DNA of 33,875 nucleotides from positions 1-33,875 of the forward strand of contig JAHLFI010000106.1 of the NCBI GenBank assembly GCA_018883865.1, read 5' to 3'. This document shows, in pieces, positions 26,575 through 33,875 of this stretch. The notes beneath the pieces were generated by a model. That model did not search any database and was not told the origin of the DNA. It saw nothing but the letters and a program-made list of their open reading frames with translations. Within the stretch, counting starts at the first letter, position 1, and each line of letters opens with the position of its first letter. Position numbers and translations under genes: made by a program. This DNA comes from Candidatus Oceanisphaera merdipullorum (GTDB lineage: Bacteria; Pseudomonadota; Gammaproteobacteria; Enterobacterales; Aeromonadaceae).

Positions 26575-27963
26575 CTAACGGTTTGAGCTGAAAAATTGGC
26601 TATCAGCCTGCACGTGCAGCTGATCATTGCTGGCCACAAACGTAATTGCCTGTAGTGTGTTCTGCAACAGAGCAGGGTCCGCTGCCAAACTAATAGACAA
26701 ATTAACAATTTCACCGGCCTGCACAGTCACCGTCTCTGGTCCCGTCCAGCGTAAGGCATCCATTCCTGTGACACTCACCCGATAATCTTGCGGCTGCTGA
26801 GTACGGTTCGACAACTTAAGTAAATAGGTGTTTTCCACCCAACCTTCGGTCGTTTCTCGGAACAACTGATTACGGTCCCGTTGCACGTCGAGCCCCATCG
26901 GCACTCGACTGGCGGTGGCATACACCAGTATCCCCAACATCAGCAACAACATAATGCCATAGCCGACCAACTTAGGCCGCAACAACCGCGTCTTGCCGCC
27001 CTCAAGCTGGCGCTCGCTGGCATAACGGATCAATCCAGTCACGCTGCCCATCTGAGTCATGGTCTGATCACAGGCGTCCGCGCAAGCACCGCAGTTAATG
27101 CACTCATACTGCAGACCATCACGAATATCGATGCCGGTCGGGCACACTTGTACACACAAGTTGCAGTCAATACAGTCACCAAGCCCCAATGCTGCGGCAT
27201 CAGTGTTACGCGCACGGGGACCCCGACGCTCGCCGCGTTTGGCGTCATAGCTCACGCTATAAGTGTCTTTATCAAACATTGCCGATTGAAAGCGAGAATA
27301 AGGGCACATATGAGTACACATTATGGTTCGCATCCAACCCGCGTTGAGATAGGTACAAATCGCAAAAAACGCCACCCAAAAGCTCGACAGCATCCCGGCA
27401 GAAAAGTGTACTAAGTCGGAGGCCAGCGCAGCTGCCGGTACAAAATAGGCAACGAAAGTAAAACCACTTAATAAGGAGATAAGTAACCAGACAAGGTGTT
27501 TGCCGCCAGTGCGCCACAGCTTATTTAAATTCCAAGGCGCCTTGTGCAATTGACGGCGCTTATTGGCACTGCCTTCTAATTTCTCTTCTACCCAGATGAA
27601 CCAGAACGTCCACACCGTCTGCGGGCAGAGATAACCACACCACACCCGTCCCAGAAAGACGGTGATAAAAAACAGGCCGCAAGCGGCCGCCATCAATACC
27701 CAGGCCAGCAAAGTCAGATCCTGAGGCCAGATGGTGATACCGAACAGGTGAAAGCGCTGCTCTGCCAAATCCAGCAGCAAAGCCTGCTGGCCATTCCAAC
27801 GTAGCCAAGGGCCCAACAGAAAACACAACATCAGTATTGCGCCTATGTGCCGACGCAATCGCTGCCATCGCCCTTGCTGCGCGCGCACGTAAACGTGCCC
27901 CTGATCTATGGGTCTGGGCTCGGTGCTGACGCTCACGTCAATTTGGGAAGAATATTTTTCCAT
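26575..27963 (-). CDS. ccoG: Cytochrome c oxidase accessory protein CcoG (FixG/RdxA)
   Basis: CcoG is an inner-membrane iron-sulfur protein needed for assembly of cbb3-type cytochrome oxidase, acting as a cupric reductase. With ATG 27963 it has 462 residues. About five TM helices are present. CGYLCPQTVW (Cys109, 113) and CTHMCPYSRFQ (Cys216, 220) are family motifs. Two ferredoxin-like 4Fe-4S sites use Cys264/267/270/274 and 288/291/294/298. The C-terminal periplasmic Ig-like domain follows the last TM helix (about 335-355). A frame extending to 28101 is rejected because its extra 46 residues are unlike the family. The ccoNOPQ and ccoHIS genes are not in the window. No FNR box is visible upstream. 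Confidence 0.93.
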   Translation of the reverse strand: MEKYSSQIDVSVSTEPRPIDQGHVYVRAQQGRWQRLRRHIGAILMLCFLLGPWLRWNGQQALLLDLAEQRFHLFGITIWPQDLTLLAWVLMAAACGLFFITVFLGRVWCGYLCPQTVWTFWFIWVEEKLEGSANKRRQLHKAPWNLNKLWRTGGKHLVWLLISLLSGFTFVAYFVPAAALASDLVHFSAGMLSSFWVAFFAICTYLNAGWMRTIMCTHMCPYSRFQSAMFDKDTYSVSYDAKRGERRGPRARNTDAAALGLGDCIDCNLCVQVCPTGIDIRDGLQYECINCGACADACDQTMTQMGSVTGLIRYASERQLEGGKTRLLRPKLVGYGIMLLLMLGILVYATASRVPMGLDVQRDRNQLFRETTEGWVENTYLLKLSNRTQQPQDYRVSVTGMDALRWTGPETVTVQAGEIVNLSISLAADPALLQNTLQAITFVASNDQLHVQADSQFFSSNR

Positions 27964-28134
27964 AAGGCTCACACTGTTTGTTATGAGAACAGCCCATACC
28001 GAACGGTACAAGCTGCGACAATCCACGCAGTAGACCATGGCTGGCCTAAGCGCAACATGAACAGTTGTGAGTAAATAAACTATAACAGTAGGCTTAAACA
28101 AGCCAACAGCTATAACAGTACGACGTTCTGAGTG

Positions 28135-28159
28135 TTCAAGCCTGATGATTCAAGCCTAA
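28135..28159. repeat. Direct repeat TTCAAGCCTgA / TTCAAGCCTaA
   Basis: TTCAAGCCT occurs at 28135-28143 and 28149-28157, and again (as GATTCAAGCCT) at 28696-28706, where it covers the stop codon of the MocR gene. The repeats bracket the hairpin-dense tract. Confidence 0.5.
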
Positions 28160-28239
28160 GAACTGTCTCTTAGTCACATTTTTTTGTTGTGCTTAATGGC
28201 GATATCAGGCAAAGCGCACCGATCCTCCGACTCGCCTTA

Positions 28240-28605
28240 GATTAAGGCCATCTTTGTTGGATAATGGCTGCGAATATTCACCGGATATTTGGTCCATTAC
28301 CCAGCAAAGATACACGCAGCAAGCTGCCCATTCGGGCTCAATCCGCGCCATCTGACCGCCAAGGATGGCGGGAATGTCGATACGGCAGGAGCATTTATCG
28401 GCCTTGCCGCGGATGGTCGGCTGAGCAGACGCACTCTGCCTTCCTGTCTGCATAAGAGCTGGCTGTCCGCGCTAGCAATAGGCTCCAACTCACCGCAAGA
28501 GGCAGTGGGCATTGCTGGAGCCAACCGTCAAATGCCATGGTCAACAAAGACTCCTGCAATGTTGACACTCGCGCCGTCCATGGCGCTCAACGGCATTTGC
28601 CGAGC
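28240..28605. repeat. Hairpin-dense non-coding tract
   Basis: This stretch between ccoG and the MocR gene carries no convincing coding frame but a chain of short perfect inverted repeats: CGCCATC/GATGGCG (28346-28352, 28364-28370), competing with CCGCCA/TGGCGG (28356-28361, 28366-28371); GCAGAC/GTCTGC in about 28425-28451; GGCTCCA/TGGAGCC (28481-28487, 28516-28522), competing with GGCATT/AATGCC (28508-28513, 28531-28536); GTCAACA/TGTTGAC (28540-28546, 28560-28566); GCGCC/GGCGC (28571-28575, 28582-28586); CGGCA/TGCCG near 28591-28602. It is more GC-rich than the AT-rich flanks. It resembles an intergenic repeat element or structured RNA; identity unknown. Confidence 0.5.
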
Positions 28606-28698
28606 GTCGTAAGGATACGGGGTAGCGCGTTGGCGGAGGTAAGACTACGGCCTCTTTAGTGCCTTACATACTTGTGAGTAAGAAATAGGCCTAAGGAT

Positions 28699-30135
28699 TC
28701 AAGCCTGAATGCTCAAACTAACGCTAAGTTGTTCGTCAATCAGCGCCGCCAGCTGTTTGATGGCGGCCTCACTGCTAGTATTCCACGGCAATGAGGCGTT
28801 GAGCCGAAAACAGTGCCGATATTGTTCTCCGGCAGCAAACATGCGCCCAGGTGCGATAGTAATGCCCGCCTTCAGCGCCTGCCAGTACAGCTGAGTCGCG
28901 CAGCAGTCAGTTGGCAGCTCCAGCCACAGAAAATAGCTACCTTCGGCGTAATGCACCCGCACCGCCTCGGGAAATTCTCGTTTAATGGCCCGATAAAATA
29001 TATGTTTACGCTGCTCTAAGGTACGTCGCAGGGTATGCAGATGCTTGTCATAGTGATGCGCAGAAATATAATCAGCCAGCGCCAGCTGCATGGGCGCACT
29101 GGTCGACAAGGTGCTCATCAATTGCAACCGTTGAATGGCCTGCGCTTGTTGCCCCGCCGCCACCCAGCCGATGCGAAAGCCGGTGGCCAGTGTCTTGGAA
29201 AAAGAGCCACAGTGCAGCACTTGGCCTGTTTTGTCCCACGCCTTGACTGGCAACGGCGGCGCTAAACCGGCATACAGCTCACCATACACATCGTCTTCAA
29301 TCAGGCTGACGCCGTGCTCGTTCAACAGCGCTAACAATTGCTGCTTGTGCGCCGTCGACATGCTGGCACCCAGCGGATTTTGGCAATGACTCATCAGCCA
29401 ACAGGCTTTAATCGGATATTGCTGTAATGCCTGAGACAAGGCATCCAAGTCCATGCCACGCTGCGGATCCGTGGCCACCGCCACCGCTTTTAGATGCAGG
29501 CGTTCTATGGCCTGCAAGGCACCGTAAAACGCCGGAGACTCTACCACCACCCAATCACCGGGCTGTGTCAGCGCTTGTAAACTAAGATTGAGCGCCTCTA
29601 GTGCGCCTGAGGTGATGACGATTTCATCAGGTGAAATATCCATGCCCTTAGCGGCATAACGCTGGGCAATACTGCGGCGTAAATCTGCACAGCCCGGCGG
29701 CAGACTGACGCCCGTATTGGCAGACGATAGCTGGCGAGCCACGCGGACCAGAGAGCGAGATAGCTGATGTTGTGGAAACAGTGAGGGATCAGGAAAAGCA
29801 GAGCCCAGCGCCACACAATCGGGATTGTTGCCCGCTTGCAGCACATTAAAGATAAAGGCATTGATATCGACCGTTTCTGCCGGATGCAGTGGCTGGGGCG
29901 GTAATGCATACCCCGTCGTCGCCTCCCGAACGGGCGAGACAAAATAGCCGGATTGGGGCCGAGAGCGCACCCAGCCTTGGCTTTCAAGCAACTGATAGGC
30001 GTTGAGCACCGTCATCAGGCTCAGCTTTGAGCGGCGTACCGTTTCGCGCAGCGAAGGCAGCTTGTCGCCCTCCTGCCACACACCGCTACGAATTTGCTCC
30101 TGCAGCTGCAGTGCCAGCTGCTCATAAAGCGTCAT
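28699..30135 (-). CDS. MocR/PdxR-type GntR regulator with aminotransferase domain (YdcR-like)
   Basis: This 478-residue protein joins an N-terminal GntR winged helix (about 1-70: LPSLRETVRRSKLSLMTVLNAYQLLESQGWV) to a fold-type I aminotransferase domain. The PLP-binding Lys is in CGSFSKTLATGFRIGW, and SHCQNPLGASM matches the PLP phosphate/aldehyde-contact region. Overall it is closest in my reading to E. coli YdcR (468 residues), a MocR-family regulator; the effector and targets cannot be inferred. It starts six bases after the stop of the thioesterase gene, so the two form an operon. No terminator with a U-tract is visible after it. Confidence 0.9.
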   Translation of the reverse strand: MTLYEQLALQLQEQIRSGVWQEGDKLPSLRETVRRSKLSLMTVLNAYQLLESQGWVRSRPQSGYFVSPVREATTGYALPPQPLHPAETVDINAFIFNVLQAGNNPDCVALGSAFPDPSLFPQHQLSRSLVRVARQLSSANTGVSLPPGCADLRRSIAQRYAAKGMDISPDEIVITSGALEALNLSLQALTQPGDWVVVESPAFYGALQAIERLHLKAVAVATDPQRGMDLDALSQALQQYPIKACWLMSHCQNPLGASMSTAHKQQLLALLNEHGVSLIEDDVYGELYAGLAPPLPVKAWDKTGQVLHCGSFSKTLATGFRIGWVAAGQQAQAIQRLQLMSTLSTSAPMQLALADYISAHHYDKHLHTLRRTLEQRKHIFYRAIKREFPEAVRVHYAEGSYFLWLELPTDCCATQLYWQALKAGITIAPGRMFAAGEQYRHCFRLNASLPWNTSSEAAIKQLAALIDEQLSVSLSIQA

Positions 30136-30141
30136 GACGGC

Positions 30142-30708
30142 TTACGCCCCATCCAAGGCCGACTGACAATTTTCACCTTCGAGCTCTATCATGGCCTGAC
30201 CGATATTGAGCGCTTCACCGATATCATTTATCTCTTTTTGATGGGCGCGGCGTAATTTTTTACGCAATTTTCCCATCACAAAGCGACGCACTTCTTCTTC
30301 ATCTTCCAAGAGCAATCCCGCCACCTGAGTGGGCTCACGAGTTTCTTCACTCAAGGCCACCATAGTGAAATAAGAGGTGTTGGTGTGTTTAATAATGCCT
30401 TCACGAAAATTCTCAGACTCCACTTTAATGCCCACTTCCATGGAGCTGGTGCCCACATAGTTTACTGAGGCATACAGGGTCAGTAAGTCACCCACTTCTA
30501 CAGGGTTCATGAAATCCACCGAGTCCACAGAGGCGGTCACGCAATAACCTTTGCAGTGGGAGGCGGCACAGATATAGGCAATTTTATCCATCAAGTTCAA
30601 AATCACGCCACCGTGCACCTTGCCACCAAAATTGGCATAAGAAGGCACCATCAACTCTTTGAGGATCACCTGTGACGCCTTGACCGTTCTAAATCCCACT
30701 TTGCTCAT
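30142..30708 (-). CDS. Hot-dog-fold acyl-CoA thioesterase
   Basis: This 188-residue cytoplasmic protein has the acyl-CoA thioesterase hot-dog domain (about 12-130): the substrate-loop motif FGGKVHGGVILNLMDKIAY contains the catalytic acidic residue in MDK, followed by VTASVDSVDFMNPVEVGDLL. It should hydrolyse acyl-CoA to free acid and CoA; chain length is unknown. A charged helical C-terminal tail (about 135-188) is longer than in YciA. AGGTGA just before the ATG supports the start. It is the promoter-proximal gene of an operon with the MocR regulator. Confidence 0.88.
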   Translation of the reverse strand: MSKVGFRTVKASQVILKELMVPSYANFGGKVHGGVILNLMDKIAYICAASHCKGYCVTASVDSVDFMNPVEVGDLLTLYASVNYVGTSSMEVGIKVESENFREGIIKHTNTSYFTMVALSEETREPTQVAGLLLEDEEEVRRFVMGKLRKKLRRAHQKEINDIGEALNIGQAMIELEGENCQSALDGA

Positions 30709-31104
30709 TTCTTCACCTAATCATTAACTTACATTCAATAAATAATGGGTGCATATACAAACACACTGCCAACAAAACATTTAACTTGTTTCGGCTTTGG
30801 GCATCCTAACCCAATTGACCACAGAAAATACTGAATGTTTTGCAGTTTGCGGCACAGATCATTCGCTTTTAGATCACGCGACGATTTGACGGGAGCGTAG
30901 AGTTAGCCTGCCAGCTCACTTAACCATACTGATGATTTGTAGCCCTTTATTGGCGAGAATTATCTTCTTGGTTCACGCTTAAGCGGTGCGCCGCACTCTA
31001 ATACGTACCAAGTTAGTGAAGATAGTTAGTGAAGATAAAAGTAACACCGAAACTTCCCACTCGGTCAGGACATTGTGTTTTGGGTATCTTGAGGAGCAAA
31101 AATC
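30709..31104. other. Divergent intergenic region, thioesterase/PepSY gene
   Basis: No gene is apparent in these 396 bases. The right end holds a 13-bp perfect tandem repeat (annotated separately) and a strong ribosome site (GAGGAG) for the PepSY gene. I could not assign -35/-10 boxes with confidence in either direction. Confidence 0.4.
31011..31036 (+). promoter_or_regulatory. Perfect 13-bp tandem repeat, putative response-regulator site
   Basis: AGTTAGTGAAGAT occurs twice head to tail (31011-31023, 31024-31036), ending 68 bases before the start codon of the PepSY-like gene. Tandem direct repeats at this distance are typical of OmpR-family response-regulator boxes, although the sequence does not match the PhoP or PmrA consensus. 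Confidence 0.5.
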
Positions 31105-31866
31105 ATGAACAAAGCTAACTGCCATAAGCCCTTGTTAAGAAAAAAGCTGTTACTCACCGCCACCCTAACCGTACTAACTTTGTCTTACGCTAACATCAGC
31201 ACGGCTGCAGATACCGAACCTCAAGAACACTTTTGGCAAGACCGTATGGGCTTAGAAGACTATGACCAACAAAGGGTTGCCCTTGAAGCCTTGCTAGGCG
31301 ACGCCACCACGGTCGCCGAGTTACGCAACCTGTTGCAAAAGGATGGTTACCGCCTCACCGCCATCAACCAAGAGTCTGATAGCGACATCGAATATGAAAT
31401 CGTTAAAGGCCACCATACTTTTGAAGTGAAGTCTGAAATAGCAGACGGTAAGCTCAAGGGGGTAACTGTCGCTAACAATATCTGGCGTGCAGACTCGACT
31501 AAGCGCGCTTTAGCTGATGCGAATTACGATGCCAATGACGTTATATTTGATAAAGAACAAGCGGGCCGTTATAGCGACACTCAGTACACAGAAGCCTGGT
31601 CTGAAGAAAACAAGGCACTGGCAGCCGCGATGCCGGTAGGTAAAAAATTTGAAGACTATAAGAATATCCTCGAAGAAAGAGGGTATAAAATTACCTCTAT
31701 AAACGATGCCGGCGCCGAAGAAGTGGAGTTTGAAATTGTGAAAGGTGAACATAGCTTCGAAGTGAACCTTGAACGCGACCCTGACACCAAACTCGTGAAA
31801 AAAGTCGAAGTTAGCAACAACATCTGGCGCTCAGAAGAAACCGAAAAAGCGATCGATAAAAAATAA
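31105..31866 (+). CDS. Periplasmic protein with two PepSY-like repeats
   Basis: This 253-residue protein has a Sec signal peptide (cleavage near ISTA, residue 35) and an acidic mature part made of two similar modules. Each contains a helix, GYxxxxIN, EIVKGxHxFEV and NNIWRxxxTxxA: first at about 58-138 and second at about 174-250. The helix-then-strands pattern with a self-similar repeat resembles PepSY domains, which often inhibit peptidases or act as periplasmic sensors or ligand binders; the assignment is by pattern only. A linker of about 35 residues separates the modules. GAGGAG eight bases upstream supports the start, and a strong terminator follows, so the gene is monocistronic. The duplicated site at 31011-31036 suggests dedicated control. 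Confidence 0.7.
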   Translation: MNKANCHKPLLRKKLLLTATLTVLTLSYANISTAADTEPQEHFWQDRMGLEDYDQQRVALEALLGDATTVAELRNLLQKDGYRLTAINQESDSDIEYEIVKGHHTFEVKSEIADGKLKGVTVANNIWRADSTKRALADANYDANDVIFDKEQAGRYSDTQYTEAWSEENKALAAAMPVGKKFEDYKNILEERGYKITSINDAGAEEVEFEIVKGEHSFEVNLERDPDTKLVKKVEVSNNIWRSEETEKAIDKK

Positions 31867-31893
31867 CGCCGACTTATCTATCATCCCAGACCC

Positions 31894-31921
31894 ACGGCGC
31901 CCCAGAGGCGCCGTTCTTTTT
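31894..31921 (+). terminator. Rho-independent terminator after the PepSY gene
   Basis: ACGGCGCC (31894-31901) and GGCGCCGT (31907-31914) form a perfect 8-bp stem with a 5-base loop, followed by TCTTTTT. Confidence 0.92.
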
Positions 31922-32036
31922 GACTGTGACCCGCATTCAGCGCCTAATGATAGGCGCGAAAAACAAGATGACTAAAGAGGCGGCACAAAGCGCAGTATCT
32001 GTGATTGCCTTCAACTCGTCCTTAGCGTCCAATGGG

Positions 32037-32042
32037 TATAAT
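32037..32042 (+). promoter_or_regulatory. TATAAT -10 box for the 93-residue protein gene
   Basis: A perfect TATAAT lies 80 bases before the start codon. No good -35 is found at 16-18 bases upstream, so this is tentative. Confidence 0.45.
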
Positions 32043-32121
32043 CGCGGCCGATAACGGCGTGACAAGGGCGGCAAGCATAATGACTGGTAAGCCGTCTTCA
32101 TAAATGAGAGAAGGATCTAAT

Positions 32122-32403
32122 ATGCATATCGACAAAGCTAAAAAACGTATCGCCAAGCAAGTAAAGAAAGGCTTTAAAGGTTACCCGCAAATCACCTTGG
32201 AATATTTTGGTGCCAACAAAGAGCTCGCCACCGAAGTGGCTATCCGCTTTACCTCAGAACTCGGCGCCCCAGAGCAAGAACAACGTTTTGCCAGTCAAGC
32301 TGATGTGCGTGAGGACGAAGTTATACAATCTGCCTTAGTAAAAATTATCGAACGCGCCGAGGCCAGCTCAGTGATCGAAGTTGAAGGTATCTCGCCGCTG
32401 TAG
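32122..32403 (+). CDS. Conserved 93-residue cytoplasmic protein of unknown function
   Basis: This small protein has no signal peptide or membrane segment. It begins with a basic helix (DKAKKRIAKQVKKGFKGYP), then a strand-rich middle (ITLEYFG, EVAIRFT), then QRFASQADVREDEVIQSALVKIIERA. Similar short proteins with the same REDExIQSALVKxIERA core exist in Pseudomonas and relatives, without assigned function. AAGGA about seven bases upstream supports ATG 32122 over an in-frame ATG at 32104. The basic N-terminus suggests nucleic-acid contact, but that is a guess. Confidence 0.75.
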   Translation: MHIDKAKKRIAKQVKKGFKGYPQITLEYFGANKELATEVAIRFTSELGAPEQEQRFASQADVREDEVIQSALVKIIERAEASSVIEVEGISPL

Positions 32404-32454
32404 TGTGAGGAGCTATCAGCGGAAATAACTTCGTCACTTTATACGTTTATTATC

Positions 32455-33875
32455 ATGTCGAATCGCTTCATTTATAGGCTGAGAGCTTTAAAATTGAATA
32501 GTCCTGTGACATTCCATAATCGCTGGCTGGTTCTCGCCATCGTTTCCAGTGCTTTATTTCTGATCGTGATTGATATGACAGTGCTTTACACGGCATTGCC
32601 GCGTCTTACCCATGATCTTGCGGCCAGCGCCTCGGAAAAGCTCTGGATCATTAATGCTTATCCGCTGGTTGTGGCAGGGCTGTTGCCGGGTTTGGGCAGT
32701 CTTGGCGACCGTTTAGGGCATAAGCGAATGTTCATTGCAGGCTTGGCGGTATTTGGCATTGCGTCACTGGCCGCTGCCTATGCGCCAACAACGTCAGCCC
32801 TGATTGTTGGCCGTGTGTTGCTGGCCATTGGTGCGGCTATGATGATGCCGGCAACATTGTCGATCATCCGCCTAACTTTCGAAGATGAGAATGAACGTTC
32901 ATTCGCCATTGGTATTTGGGCGGCTGTCGCATCAGGTGGTGCCGCTTTCGGGCCGGTTGTAGGCGGTATTTTGCTTGAATATTTCTGGTGGGGTTCTGTG
33001 TTTCTCATCAATGTGCCGGTTGTTATCATTGCGCTGGTCATGGGTTTGATCATTTTGCAAAATCGCCCCGGTAATCCCCACCGTAAATGGGATCTCATCG
33101 GTTCATTGCAGATCATGGTTGGTCTGGTGGGCGTTACATTTGCACTCAAAGAACTGGCAAAGCGTGACAGCTCTCTAGTTATGTTTACCGGTGCGCTGGT
33201 CATTGGCCTGATCGCGCTGTTTGTATTCTTACGCAGACAGCGGGCAAATGGCGGTATGCTGCTGGACTGCTCACTGTTCCGTAACCGCAAATTTTCATCT
33301 GCCGTTATGGCAGCCTCCGTGTCTTCTGCGGCATTGATCGGCGTTGAACTGGTATTCAGCCAGCGGCTGCAACTCGTCAGCGGCTATTCACCTCTAGAGG
33401 CAGGCCTGCTAATCCTGCCCATTCCGCTGGCTGCATTTGTCGCAGGTCCGCTGGTTGGTATTACTTTGCCCAAAATCGGTGCGCCGCGGGTGCTATGGGG
33501 CGGCATGCTGGTTACCGGTCTGGGCACAGTGCTGTATCTGCTGAGCTTTAATCTGCAACCGCACCTCTGGCTTATCGGCCTGTCCATAATGGGTTTTGGT
33601 GTTGGCGCGGCAATGACCGGAGCTTCAACCGCCATCATGAGCAATGCGCCTGAGGATAAAGCCGGTATGGCGGCCTCGATTGAAGAAGTGTCTTATGAAC
33701 TCGGAGGCGCCATGGGTGTAACCATCTTCGGCAGTCTGATGACGGCTATCTATACCGCTTTTATGATTCTACCGGAAGGATTTGGCCTCACCGATAAGGT
33801 GCGAGATAGTTTGGACGCGGCATTGATTTTTGCCGAAACATTGCCAGCGGATCAGGCGCAGCAATTACGGGAATT
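32455..33875 (+). CDS. smvA: SmvA-type MFS efflux pump, 14-TM family (partial, runs off the right edge)
   Basis: The frame is open from ATG 32455 to the end of the window (473 complete codons, no stop). It encodes a drug:proton antiporter of the DHA2 (14-TM) class. Visible motifs are DMTVLYTALPRL in helix 1, GSLGDRLGHKR (motif A), GRVLLAIGAAMMMPATLSI (motif B) and the motif C-like segment GGAAFGPVVGGILLEYFWWGSVFLINVPV. Overall it resembles Salmonella SmvA, which exports quaternary ammonium compounds, methyl viologen and similar cations. ATG 32455 has no ribosome site; TTG 32494 has GAGAG eight bases upstream and may be the real start. Leucine is mostly CTG here, with few TTA, unlike the neighbours, which suggests acquisition. 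No adjacent TetR regulator is seen. Confidence 0.88.
   Translation, partial: MSNRFIYRLRALKLNSPVTFHNRWLVLAIVSSALFLIVIDMTVLYTALPRLTHDLAASASEKLWIINAYPLVVAGLLPGLGSLGDRLGHKRMFIAGLAVFGIASLAAAYAPTTSALIVGRVLLAIGAAMMMPATLSIIRLTFEDENERSFAIGIWAAVASGGAAFGPVVGGILLEYFWWGSVFLINVPVVIIALVMGLIILQNRPGNPHRKWDLIGSLQIMVGLVGVTFALKELAKRDSSLVMFTGALVIGLIALFVFLRRQRANGGMLLDCSLFRNRKFSSAVMAASVSSAALIGVELVFSQRLQLVSGYSPLEAGLLILPIPLAAFVAGPLVGITLPKIGAPRVLWGGMLVTGLGTVLYLLSFNLQPHLWLIGLSIMGFGVGAAMTGASTAIMSNAPEDKAGMAASIEEVSYELGGAMGVTIFGSLMTAIYTAFMILPEGFGLTDKVRDSLDAALIFAETLPADQAQQLRE

Noticed and set aside
27964..28101. N-terminal extension of ccoG by 46 codons
   Set aside because: The extra residues are unlike CcoG proteins, which begin near MEKYSSQIDV.
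28289..28612. 107-codon plus-strand frame in the ccoG/MocR spacer
   Set aside because: No ribosome site or family match, and the same bases form a chain of inverted repeats that better explain the region.
32778..33290. 170-codon minus-strand frame at the right edge
   Set aside because: It is antisense to the continuous SmvA-like frame, which has clear MFS motifs A and B.

Overview
The window looks like a chromosomal segment of a gammaproteobacterium. The order hinT–lpoB–thiK–nagZ–ndh, all on one strand, matches the enterobacterial arrangement, and tamA/tamB, cobT-cobS-cobC, ccoG and a YdcR-type MocR regulator are all typical of the class. Overall style (about 50% GC, frequent TTA leucine codons, similarity to marine Aeromonadales such as Oceanisphaera or Oceanimonas) suggests that order, but this is inference without any database search. 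I see no rRNA, tRNA, CRISPR array, insertion sequence or prophage.

Layout. (1) 1-174 is the tail of an unknown membrane protein, closed by a hairpin. (2) 435-4582 is a C4-dicarboxylate sensing and uptake cassette: a DcuS/CitA-type sensor kinase, a DcuR-type regulator overlapping it, and an SLC13/DASS transporter. (3) 4765-9290 on the minus strand is the hinT–lpoB–thiK–nagZ–ndh block (nucleotide hydrolysis, PBP1b activation, thiamine salvage, muropeptide recycling, NADH oxidation), with a perfect CRP/FNR-type 26-bp dyad upstream of ndh. (4) 9660-10058 is a small lipoprotein of unknown function. (5) 10154-11992 (minus) is a PglL/Wzy-type O-oligosaccharyltransferase. (6) 12234-17698 (minus) is tamA-tamB, the outer-membrane translocation and lipid-transport assembly module. 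(7) mobB (plus) converges on and overlaps an exported MsrA homologue whose catalytic cysteine is serine. (8) 19650-22829 is a large, divergent class A penicillin-binding protein. (9) 22994-25532 is cobT-cobS-cobC, late cobalamin assembly, with ATGA overlaps. (10) On the minus strand follow an RlpA-like lipoprotein, a small DUF4144-like protein and ccoG. (11) 28.2-28.6 kb is a hairpin-dense non-coding tract. (12) A hot-dog thioesterase and a MocR regulator form a two-gene operon (minus). (13) 31105-31866 is a periplasmic protein with two PepSY-like repeats behind a perfect 13-bp tandem repeat. (14) A conserved 93-residue protein and the first 473 codons of a SmvA-type efflux pump that runs off the right edge complete the window.

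The points most worth a second look are the hairpin-dense tract at 28.2-28.6 kb, the Cys-to-Ser MsrA pseudoenzyme and its antisense overlap with mobB, the divergent bifunctional PBP with an apparent Glu-to-Gln change in its glycosyltransferase and a long insertion in its transpeptidase, the 26-bp dyad before ndh, and the repeat-controlled duplicated PepSY protein. I did not find anything I can defend as a wholly new multi-gene system.
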